DNA of 64,000 bases from Sulfurimicrobium lacus (GTDB lineage: Bacteria > Pseudomonadota > Gammaproteobacteria > Burkholderiales > Sulfuricellaceae). Shown piece by piece: positions 8,264 through 16,296 of the stretch. Each line of letters starts with the position of its first letter. The stretch's first letter is position 1. A program made the translations under genes and the position numbers. The stretch lies in NCBI RefSeq assembly GCF_011764585.1, contig NZ_AP022853.1, positions 1,409,501 through 1,473,500 on the forward strand. Direction: 5' to 3'. The notes beneath the pieces are model-generated. The model was not told the origin of the DNA. It saw only the letters and a list, made by a program, of their open reading frames with translations, and made no database searches.

Positions 8264-9727
8264 TTGCACCGTCTGCTGCAACGTCAGATCGATCGATATC
8301 TGGGCGAACAGGGCGCCATCCCGGAAAATCTGTCTCAGTTCCTCGCCGCGGTTAGCGCTGCCTATGAGAGCGCCGACGCCGACCACCTATTGATCGAGCG
8401 CTCGCTCGACCTGATGTCCAGGGAACTGACCGAGCGCAACCACGAGATGCGCAACGAGTTGTCCATCAGGCAACGGGCCGAGGGCCAGCTCGAATTCCTG
8501 CTTTCGCTCCTCGACGCCACCCTGGAATCAACCGCCGACGGCATCCTGGTGCTGGACAAGGATGCACGGGTCGTGCGCTTCAACCGGCGCTTTGTCGAGA
8601 TGCTGCATGTGTCGGACGAGGTGGCGGCATTATGGAATCACGACACCTTGATAGAAAATTTGCAGGGCCAGATCAAGGACCCCGCTGCCTTTACCGAAAA
8701 GCTGGAATATCTGTGTCAGCACCCTGAAGAGGAGAGCTACGACACCTTCGAGTGCAATGACGGTCGGGTGATCGAACGCTATTGCCTGCCCCCGCCCCAG
8801 GGGGAGGAAAAAGTGGGACGGGTGCTGAGCTTCCGCGACATCACCGCGCGCACGCAGGCGGAGCAAGCGCTGTTGCGGGAAAAAGAGGAGCAGAAGGCAC
8901 TGATCAAAAAGCTGGAAGAAGCGCACAACCAGCTGCTGCAGTCCGAGAAAATGGCCTCCATCGGCCAATTGGCGGCGGGCGTGGCGCACGAGATCAACAA
9001 CCCCATCGGCTACGTCAACTCCAACCTTGGCACGCTGGAGAAATACCTTCAAACCCTGTTCCACGTGCTGGCCGCCTACGAACAAGCCGAAACCGCCATG
9101 TGCGACTCACACGTGCAGGCAGAAATCCGTACCCTGAAGCGGGAAGCGGAATGGGACTACCTCAAGCAGGACATCTTCGAGCTGCTCAAGGAATCCAGCG
9201 ACGGCATCTTGCGGGTCAAGCAGATCGTGCAGGATCTCAAGGACTTCTCCCACGTCGACGAAGCCGAATGGCAGTGGGTCGACCTGCACAAGGGCATCGA
9301 CAGCACGCTCAACGTGGTGCACAACGAACTCAAGTACAATTCCGAAGTCGTCAAGGAATACGGCGAGCTCCCGCAGGTGGAATGCCTGGCGCACCAGCTC
9401 AACCAGGTATTCATGAACATCCTGGTCAACGCCTCGCACGCCATCGGCCCGGACGGTCACGGGCGCATCACCATCCGCAGCGGGACGCAGGACGACAAGG
9501 TGTGGGTCGAGATATCCGACAACGGCAAGGGCATCGCGCCGGAAAACCTCAAGCGCATCTTCGACCCGTTCTTCACCACCAAGCCGGTAGGCAAGGGCAC
9601 CGGGCTGGGGCTGTCGCTGTCCTACGGCATCGTCGAAAAGCACCACGGCAGGATCGAAGTGGAAAGCGAAGTCGGCAAGGGCACGACTTTCAGGATATGG
9701 CTTCCGGTGAGGCAGTCGGCGGGGTAG
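8264..9727 (+). CDS. PAS-domain sensor histidine kinase coupled to FIST protein
   Basis: Soluble histidine kinase of 487 aa starting with TTG at 8264. The end of the FIST gene (AGGGGTAAGG) supplies the ribosome site. Residues 1-75 form a helical segment without membrane helices. A PAS domain follows (about 80-195; STADGILVLDKDARVVRFNR), then a coiled linker (200-228) and the H-box SEKMASIGQLAAGVAHEINNP with His242. The ATPase domain shows NILVNASHAIG, EISDNGKGIAPEN and GKGTGLGLSLSYGIVEKHHG. The SEKMASIGQLAAGVAHEINNP type is common among kinases acting on stand-alone or chemotaxis-like regulators. No response regulator is adjacent, so its target is unknown. With FIST immediately upstream, FIST probably acts as its ligand-binding input. 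Confidence 0.93.
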   Translation: MHRLLQRQIDRYLGEQGAIPENLSQFLAAVSAAYESADADHLLIERSLDLMSRELTERNHEMRNELSIRQRAEGQLEFLLSLLDATLESTADGILVLDKDARVVRFNRRFVEMLHVSDEVAALWNHDTLIENLQGQIKDPAAFTEKLEYLCQHPEEESYDTFECNDGRVIERYCLPPPQGEEKVGRVLSFRDITARTQAEQALLREKEEQKALIKKLEEAHNQLLQSEKMASIGQLAAGVAHEINNPIGYVNSNLGTLEKYLQTLFHVLAAYEQAETAMCDSHVQAEIRTLKREAEWDYLKQDIFELLKESSDGILRVKQIVQDLKDFSHVDEAEWQWVDLHKGIDSTLNVVHNELKYNSEVVKEYGELPQVECLAHQLNQVFMNILVNASHAIGPDGHGRITIRSGTQDDKVWVEISDNGKGIAPENLKRIFDPFFTTKPVGKGTGLGLSLSYGIVEKHHGRIEVESEVGKGTTFRIWLPVRQSAG

Positions 9728-9793
9728 CGTTCTTGGCGGTCGGCATGCCTGAAAGCAAGCCGCCCGAATCGGGCAGAGCGACCTTTTTTCCGC

Positions 9794-12349
9794 TTATTGC
9801 GGGGTTTTCTGCGCCAGCTCCGTCAACTGTTCCAGCAAGGCGTCCCGCAGGCCATGCAATTCGCCCAGCCTGGCCAATACTTCCTGCTTCCGGCCACGGG
9901 CCTGCAGTTCCAGCATTTCGACTGCGAGCGCGTGAACCTGCAAGTGCAGGATTTCAACCGATTGAAAGGTCGGATGCGTGCCGTGGCGGGCCATGCCTTC
10001 GCCCTCCAGCCAGCTGCCGAAGCGGCACAGGCGGTGGTCCACGGGCGGCCGGGCTTCACGCTCGTCGTTGAGATGGATTTCCATTGCTGCGATCCAGGCG
10101 CGGTGCTCGACGCCCGCAAAGAGCAGCGGCAAGTCTTCGCGGCTGACGGCGGAAATGTCTGTCCAGGCCGGGTCGGGCCGCCAGACTTTCGACCAGCGGG
10201 GCATCTCGTGCGGTGGCATGGGGCGGGCGATGCCGTAACCCTGGGCGAGTTTGCAGCCGAGCCGCAGCAGCATTTCGCCGTGAGCCGCGGTCTCCACGCC
10301 TTCCGCGATGACTTGGCGGCGGAAGGCGCCCGACAGGCCAATCACGCCGTCCAGGATGGCCAGGTCGTCCGAGTCGTCGAGCATGTCGCGCACGAAGCTC
10401 TGGTCGATCTTGAGCAGGTCGACCTGCAGGCGTTTCAGGTAGGTCAAAGAAGAATAGCCGGTGCCGAAATCGTCCAGGGCAAATGTCACGCCGATTTTTC
10501 GGCAGTCCTCGATCACCTGGGAGATCCGCGCAACATCTTCCAGCGCGCTGGTTTCCAGGACTTCCAGTTCGAGGTCGCCCCACTTGACGCTCGGGTGCTG
10601 CGCCAGCAGTTCCCGCAGGCGCTCGACGAAGTTCGCCTCCTGCAGCTGGCGCGCGCTGACATTGACGCTGACCGGGAGGTCCAGTCCTGATGCGCGCCAG
10701 AGCTCCATCTGGGTCAGCGCCGACGCGATCACCCACTCGCCGAGTTCGACGGCCAGCGGATGGTCTTCGATCACGGGTAGAAATACCGCCGGCGGCAGAA
10801 GGCCTTTTTGCGGGTGCTGCCAGCGTATCAGTGCCTCGGCCCCGATGACTTCGCCGGTGCGCATATTCACCTTGGGCTGGTAATGAAGCACGAATTCGCG
10901 CGCATCCAGGGCGTGCCGGATGCCCTCCAGGCTTTCGTGATGGCCGCGCACGCTGCGGTCTTCGTCGGCGTCGAAGAAGTGGTAGCGGTTCTTGCCGGCC
11001 AGCTTGGCCTGATACATGGCCTGATCGGCCTGGCGCAGCAGTTGGTCCGCATCGACGTCTTCCGCCTGCGGGTAGAAAGTGATGCCGAGGCTGGCCGAGA
11101 CCTGCAGCGTGTAGTCGTCGACCTGCTCAGGCTGGGCAGCGGCGGCGAGCAGGCGCGTGAGTACCGGCGCGCTGGCTTCCTTGTCGGGCAGGTCGAGCAG
11201 CACCGCCACGAATTCGTCGCCGCCCAGCCGCGCGAGCGTGTCGCCCTCGCGCAAAGCCTGTTTCATGCGGGCAGCGAGCGCGACCAGCAACTTGTCGCCG
11301 ACTTCGTGTCCGTGGTTGTCGTTGATGGTCTTGAAACCGTCGAGGTCGAGATAGGCCACCGCCAACTGGTGTCCGTGCCGCCGGGCCTGTGCCATGACCT
11401 GGCGCAGGTGGTCGGCGAGCAGCACGCGGTTGGGCAGGCTGGTCAGCGTGTCGTAATGGGCGATGTATTCGAGTTGCTGGCGGGCGAATGAGGCCGCGCG
11501 CAGCGCGCGAACGAGCACGACGAAGGCGCCCGACAACAACAGTATCAGAATCAGGAAAACCAGTCGCAGCAGCCAGACGTTGTCCGCCTGGACCGGCCAG
11601 CCGCCGCGAGGTATCGCCGCGATCTGCCATGAACCGTGCGGCAAGGGGATGTCGGCCAGCACCGGATTCGCGGCAAACAGTTCGGGGCGGCCGAAAAACA
11701 CCTCGCCCTCTGCACCCTTGCCGTCCTTGCCGCGAATGCTGATCTCCATGGTCAGTTTGTCGGCCATCAGCCCGCTCTTGCGGAAAAGGTCCTGTGCGTC
11801 GATGACTGCGCTCACCAGACCCCAGAAACGTTCCTGTCCGTCGCTTCCCTGAACGAAGACCGGCAGCCGCGCGACAAGGCCCAGGCCGCCCTGCACCAGC
11901 TGGATTGGGCCGGCCAGCACGATCTGCCGGGTATCGCGAGCCTGCTGCGCCGCTGCGGATTGACTCGGTGTCTTGCGGTAATCGAGGCCGATCGCTTTTT
12001 CGTTGCCCTTGAGGGGGTACATCAGGCTGATCACCATGTCCGGCGCCGCGCCGATGTTGCGGATGCCCGTTTGCCCCTGGAACAGCGGCTGGGCGGCCTG
12101 CTCGAATTCGGCCTGCGTCAGGTTGGGCTGCAGGTGGATGACGCTGACCAGGCCCTTGACCAGCGAGATGTTGCCGTTCAGGTTGCCCTCCAGCCGGGCG
12201 CGGGTTTCGGCGAGGTGGTTCTGCACGTCGGCGCGAACTGCGACGGTGTGCCGTTCGTCGTTGATGCGCTCCCCGATGAAGGCGGCAAGGACGAGGCCGC
12301 AGGCGAGCAAGGCGGTCGCCAGATAAACAGTGGTGAATTTCTGGTTCAT
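9794..12349 (-). CDS. CHASE-GGDEF-EAL-CZB cyclic-di-GMP turnover protein
   Basis: Membrane protein of 851 aa combining both c-di-GMP enzyme domains. A membrane helix at about 8-28 and another at about 258-282 flank a periplasmic CHASE-type sensor (about 45-250). The GGDEF domain is intact: YLDLDGFKTIND and RLGGDEF at 376-380. The EAL domain is intact: GAEALIRW at about 503-510, NVSARQL, DDFGTGYSSL, KIDQSFVRD, EGVET and QGYGIARP. So both synthesis and hydrolysis are possible. The C-terminal ~100 residues resemble a CZB zinc-binding domain: EHRAWIAAMEIHL, then LCRFGSWLEG matching the Cx[LF]GxW signature, then HPTFQSVEILHLQVH. Zinc could therefore regulate it. It is convergent with the FIST-associated kinase gene and is probably monocistronic. 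Confidence 0.93.
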   Translation of the reverse strand: MNQKFTTVYLATALLACGLVLAAFIGERINDERHTVAVRADVQNHLAETRARLEGNLNGNISLVKGLVSVIHLQPNLTQAEFEQAAQPLFQGQTGIRNIGAAPDMVISLMYPLKGNEKAIGLDYRKTPSQSAAAQQARDTRQIVLAGPIQLVQGGLGLVARLPVFVQGSDGQERFWGLVSAVIDAQDLFRKSGLMADKLTMEISIRGKDGKGAEGEVFFGRPELFAANPVLADIPLPHGSWQIAAIPRGGWPVQADNVWLLRLVFLILILLLSGAFVVLVRALRAASFARQQLEYIAHYDTLTSLPNRVLLADHLRQVMAQARRHGHQLAVAYLDLDGFKTINDNHGHEVGDKLLVALAARMKQALREGDTLARLGGDEFVAVLLDLPDKEASAPVLTRLLAAAAQPEQVDDYTLQVSASLGITFYPQAEDVDADQLLRQADQAMYQAKLAGKNRYHFFDADEDRSVRGHHESLEGIRHALDAREFVLHYQPKVNMRTGEVIGAEALIRWQHPQKGLLPPAVFLPVIEDHPLAVELGEWVIASALTQMELWRASGLDLPVSVNVSARQLQEANFVERLRELLAQHPSVKWGDLELEVLETSALEDVARISQVIEDCRKIGVTFALDDFGTGYSSLTYLKRLQVDLLKIDQSFVRDMLDDSDDLAILDGVIGLSGAFRRQVIAEGVETAAHGEMLLRLGCKLAQGYGIARPMPPHEMPRWSKVWRPDPAWTDISAVSREDLPLLFAGVEHRAWIAAMEIHLNDEREARPPVDHRLCRFGSWLEGEGMARHGTHPTFQSVEILHLQVHALAVEMLELQARGRKQEVLARLGELHGLRDALLEQLTELAQKTPQ

Positions 12350-12595
12350 TAGTAAATTAGATGCGTGTCTTAAGCCTGATTGCGGCGTTTCTCGGCGCTG
12401 AATTACAGGCGGCGGACAGCATTATACGTGCAAGTACGGCAATAATTTTGTCACCAAGGGAAAGTTGAGCGAGATCCCGCCGATGGCTTGGCGGTCGCTC
12501 TATCCTCGCGATATAACCTTGGTTTACGTGCGTACCTGCCCCACGCGACCCTGATGAGACCCTGCGGAAAATTGCCGCCCAAACCTTCCCGGTGA

Positions 12596-15448
12596 CTAGT
12601 CCCCCACGAACACGAATGGCGCCCAGAAGTAGGGATGGGCGCGGGAAACTATTTGTTTTCCGACCGCAAAAGATTCGCCGGCCAGCTTGTGCCGTGCGCT
12701 ATCCAGAGCATTCCAGGGTGGCTGCCCCTCCCGGAGGGCGGTAAAAAGTTGTTTCACTAACTCGTCCGTCGAGGAGCTTTCCACGCTCCAATGACTCACC
12801 ACCAACCCTTTCGCGCCGGCGTACATGAAGGCACGAGTGAGGCCGGCAAAACCTTCGCCGCGAGCGGCGCGGCTACCCTCGCCCACAGTGTTGCATGCGG
12901 ATAGCACCACCAGGCGGGCGCCGAGGTCGAGATTCTCAAGTACCTCTTTCATGGTCAGCAAGCCGTCCTCGCCCTGGAGGTCACCGGTCATGGTCAGCGC
13001 CAACGCCGGCTGATTGCCCGTGCCAGGGTAATCGCCGCCCAGCAGGCCGTGAGTGGCGAACAGCAGGTAGCGAGTATTTCGCAGGTCGAGGGTTTTGACT
13101 GTATGTTCCTGGGCCTCCGCTTCCAGGAAAATTCGGCTCTTCCCGCCGATCAGGGCTGCTACCTGACGCACCTCATCGGCCGTTTCGGGCAGCGGCGGCA
13201 GGAACGAAGAGCCGGCTCGCACTCTGCGCACCGGCAGCGCGTCCGGTGCGAGCGGCGACATGTCCTTGGAGGGAGGGGCGTAAAGCGGGTCGCCAAAGGC
13301 CACCAGTTCCATGCTGAGGACATTTTTTGGCGCGGACTTGGGATGCTGGCGCAAGGAGGCGAGGGCCGCCAAGCTGGGTAAATAGGCGAAGCGGCGCTGC
13401 TGCCCAAGGTAGGACAAGGTGGCATATTCCGCCAGCAGCGGGTGTGCCAGGCTGCCGTCCGCCAGCTTTCGCGCGGCGATGAAGGCTTGGTGTTCCGGTT
13501 TTTCGTAGCGCGTCACCAGCATTTCCAGTGGCAGGGTGTAAAGCGGGCCGTCCGCTGCCACAAAAACCTTTTCCGTTTTGCCGATGCTGCCTTCCATCGG
13601 TGCGAACAGGTCGTGGTAGAGGGATGCAAGCACCGATGGATCGAAGCCCCGCAGGACGTTCACCGGCGCGCCCGACGCCATCTTGGTCATTGCTTGGCGC
13701 AAGGACAGCACCCGCTGAGCTACCGAATCTTCGCCGGCGTCACTGGTGGTCACCGTGAAGCGCTGGGGCGTCACCGCAAACAGCACAGCCTTGTCGGGCA
13801 GTAGGTAGAAACTTACCAAGGCCTCGCCCGGATGCAGCAGTTTTTGTTGCAGCTCGGTTACCGTTACGGGGCGCGGGGCGACCAGTTCCATGAAGCGGGG
13901 ATAGGCTTGCCACAGGCTGTCATCGGCCTGCTTCAGCTCGGTTTCGGCAGCGTGGATGTGTTCCAGCAGGGCCTTGCGCTGGTGCCGGCCGGATGCCTGT
14001 GTATCTCCAGTGTCGTCGTTTTCGCTGTCGTCCTCCGCATCCGCTTCGGACGCACTGGTCGCCAGGACCTGGCGCAGGCTGGTAAGGGTAACCAGCAGCT
14101 CGTCGCGTCGCTGCTTCAGCATGGTAAAACGGTTGTCGCCGGCAAAAGTGGCCACGTCTGCCTGCCGCATGAGGTCGGTGAACAACCGGCTCTGGGTGCG
14201 GGACACCACCGCCAGTGCTTCCTGGTCATAGCCGCCCTGCGGCACAAGTTGGTTGAGGTGTAGCAGCAGGTCAACCATCTCGCGGTACACCGGTGCGTAC
14301 TGGGCGATGAAGCTCTCGCGGCTGTCCTCGGCAAGGCCACGGGTGGAGGCATACAGGCGGTCAAGGGTATCGACGGCCTCGCGGTAGGGAACGAGGGCCT
14401 CCTTTGTCCTTCCACGCTTCGCCAGGAAACGGCCAAGCTGCCGAGCGTACTGCACTTGCTGCTGAAGCTGCCCGGCGTTGCGGGCGATGTCGAGGGCATT
14501 GCGGAACAGGGTTTCCGCCTCGTCGTGACGGCCCTTGCCAGCCAAGAGACGCGCCAGGTTTGCCATGGTCTTGGCCGTATCGGCATGGTCCGCGCCCAGC
14601 ATTTTTTCTTCGCTGGCCAGAGCGCGCCGTAGTAGCGGCTCGGCCTCGTCTACTTGGCCGCGCTGAAGCAGCAGGTTACCAAGAATATTAAGATTGCGTG
14701 CTGTGTCCGGATGATCGGGGCCACTCAACGCTTCCTCCATAGCCAGCGCCCTGCGGGCATAAGATTCGGCCTCTTCCAGGTGCGAAGGCTGCTTGGCCAC
14801 GGCCATGGCAAGCAGTCGCAGGCTCTTGGCGGCGGTGGGATGCTTTCTCCCCGGATAAGCCTCTTGCACAAGTTGCAGGGCCTTTTTCGCCCCGGACTCC
14901 GCTTCGGTGTAATGGCCGAGATCGATGTTAAGCTTGGCGAGGCTGTTGAGTGTCTTGGCAATGTCCGGGTCGTTCTGGGCGCGGTAGCGTTGTTGCATGC
15001 GTAGCGCTTCCTGGAACGCCTGTTCTGCCTCTGCCAGCTTGCCCATACCTGCCAGCACCTTGCCCAGAAAAACGAAGCTATTGGCAGTTCGCGCATCTTC
15101 CTCGCCCAGTGTCTTGCGCCGCTGCTCCGCCGCCTGCCGGAATAACCCTTCGGCTTCGGCAAAATGCCCTTCCGCGTTCAGCACCTTGCCCAGCAAGTTG
15201 CAGGCATTGGCCACCCGAAAAGCATCGTCACCAAAGCTGACACGGGCGAAATCCAGAGCCTGACGCGCCAGCTTCTCGGCACCTGCAAAATCCGCTTTTC
15301 CCAGCTTGACCTTGGCTCCCTCCATAAGCCCCTTGAATTGGGATACCTGTGGCTTCGCATTAATGGCGCCAGCCGCCCAAACAGGCTGAGCGGCAAGCAA
15401 CAGGCTAAGCACGGCAGCCTGGAAATGTCGGTGGGAAAAGATATTCAT
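12596..15448 (-). CDS. TPR-repeat CHAT-domain protein (caspase-like protease fold), exported
   Basis: Large 950-aa protein. A Sec signal peptide covers about residues 1-26 (MNIFSHRHFQAAVLSLLLAA to ..WAAG). About eight tetratricopeptide repeats of the kinesin-light-chain type follow (for example HPDTARNLNILGNLLLQRGQ). The C-terminus is a CHAT domain with His800 in LLFATHGLLGG and Cys852 in VVLSACNTVGEG, the dyad expected of caspase/separase-like peptidases. The start at 15448 overlaps the upstream FecR-like stop by 4 nt. A longer frame to 15511 has no signal peptide. It is the last gene of a coupled trio with a FecR-like protein and a CHASE2 cyclase. Cleavage target is unknown. Periplasmic location is inferred from the signal peptide. 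Confidence 0.9.
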   Translation of the reverse strand: MNIFSHRHFQAAVLSLLLAAQPVWAAGAINAKPQVSQFKGLMEGAKVKLGKADFAGAEKLARQALDFARVSFGDDAFRVANACNLLGKVLNAEGHFAEAEGLFRQAAEQRRKTLGEEDARTANSFVFLGKVLAGMGKLAEAEQAFQEALRMQQRYRAQNDPDIAKTLNSLAKLNIDLGHYTEAESGAKKALQLVQEAYPGRKHPTAAKSLRLLAMAVAKQPSHLEEAESYARRALAMEEALSGPDHPDTARNLNILGNLLLQRGQVDEAEPLLRRALASEEKMLGADHADTAKTMANLARLLAGKGRHDEAETLFRNALDIARNAGQLQQQVQYARQLGRFLAKRGRTKEALVPYREAVDTLDRLYASTRGLAEDSRESFIAQYAPVYREMVDLLLHLNQLVPQGGYDQEALAVVSRTQSRLFTDLMRQADVATFAGDNRFTMLKQRRDELLVTLTSLRQVLATSASEADAEDDSENDDTGDTQASGRHQRKALLEHIHAAETELKQADDSLWQAYPRFMELVAPRPVTVTELQQKLLHPGEALVSFYLLPDKAVLFAVTPQRFTVTTSDAGEDSVAQRVLSLRQAMTKMASGAPVNVLRGFDPSVLASLYHDLFAPMEGSIGKTEKVFVAADGPLYTLPLEMLVTRYEKPEHQAFIAARKLADGSLAHPLLAEYATLSYLGQQRRFAYLPSLAALASLRQHPKSAPKNVLSMELVAFGDPLYAPPSKDMSPLAPDALPVRRVRAGSSFLPPLPETADEVRQVAALIGGKSRIFLEAEAQEHTVKTLDLRNTRYLLFATHGLLGGDYPGTGNQPALALTMTGDLQGEDGLLTMKEVLENLDLGARLVVLSACNTVGEGSRAARGEGFAGLTRAFMYAGAKGLVVSHWSVESSSTDELVKQLFTALREGQPPWNALDSARHKLAGESFAVGKQIVSRAHPYFWAPFVFVGD

Positions 15449-16296
15449 CAATCCCCTGCCAGCGCTTGCAAGCGGGTGTCGTCGGGGCGCTCCATCGCCA
15501 GCGTCTTCCACAACGGCCGCGCATCTTCCCGCAAGCCCATCTCCTCAAGCATGGCCGCGTACAGTACGCGTTCGCCAAACGTGGCGTTGTCCCCTGGCTT
15601 GAGTTTCTCCAGCCGTTCGCGCTCACCCTTGTCCAGTACGCTGAATTGGTGCCACTTGGCGTATTGACGGCCGTCTACAGAAGTTTCTACGCCCCAGCTA
15701 TACGGCATCTTTTCCGCGAGGACCACGCCGGCAGGCAAGCTGAAGACCGGCTCATTGACAGTGCCTTCAGCCATAGTGGCCCCAGTGTCGTTATCCAGTT
15801 CGAAGTGGTAGGACTTGGCACCCGGCACTGCTTCCCAGCGGAACGTTGGACGTTCGCTGGAAACAAGACTGCCTGAAGGCTCCAGAAGCCGTAACGATTT
15901 GATGGTGCCCCCGCGCATCACCAGGCCGGCCTGGACTTTGCCCATGGGATTGATGCGTCCTGCACCGTAGCTTGCCAGGGCGGTCTTGTGCTTGATGGGC
16001 TTGGCACCCGAAATGGCTTCAGGTTCTACGACGCCCACTTGGTAGCGGCCAGGACCGGCCAGTTCATACTCGTCGCCGGACTTCAGGTATACCATCACCA
16101 CCCTGGCCTGCGGGCCGAGTGTCAGTGTTGCCCCAGCAGACAGGGTCGACAGAATGCCGATGCCGCCCGCACCTCCGCCGCTTTCAAGTGTCACCTTGCC
16201 TTGCAAATCGATAACCATGGCGGGCCGATCCGCTGCAATTGCGGCCACGGCGGAGAACAGCACGGCCGCCAGGCCGATGAGTAGAAAGTTTCTCAT
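15448..16296 (-). CDS. FecR-like exported protein of the cyclase-CHAT operon
   Basis: 282-aa protein with an N-terminal signal peptide (MRNFLLIGLAAVLFSAVAAIA). Residues about 27-110 resemble a FecR domain: DLQGKVTLESG, then LSAGATLTLGPQARVVMVYL, then GDEYELAGPGRY. A fibronectin-like segment follows (about 140-220; PTFRWEAVPGAKSYHFELD), then a short helical tail resembling a TPR (ERVLYAAMLEEMGLREDARPLW). No catalytic residues are evident. Its ends overlap its neighbours by 4 nt on both sides, so it is translationally tied to the cyclase upstream and the CHAT protein downstream. A periplasmic scaffold or signal-relay role is inferred from this arrangement only. Confidence 0.8.
   Translation of the reverse strand: MRNFLLIGLAAVLFSAVAAIAADRPAMVIDLQGKVTLESGGGAGGIGILSTLSAGATLTLGPQARVVMVYLKSGDEYELAGPGRYQVGVVEPEAISGAKPIKHKTALASYGAGRINPMGKVQAGLVMRGGTIKSLRLLEPSGSLVSSERPTFRWEAVPGAKSYHFELDNDTGATMAEGTVNEPVFSLPAGVVLAEKMPYSWGVETSVDGRQYAKWHQFSVLDKGERERLEKLKPGDNATFGERVLYAAMLEEMGLREDARPLWKTLAMERPDDTRLQALAGD

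Noticed and set aside
9762-9790. GCCCGAATCGGGC palindrome as terminator between the FIST-kinase and GGDEF-EAL genes
   Set aside because: The stem is only 4 bp once a usable loop is allowed, and the T run starts 10 nt later, so it is not a convincing terminator.
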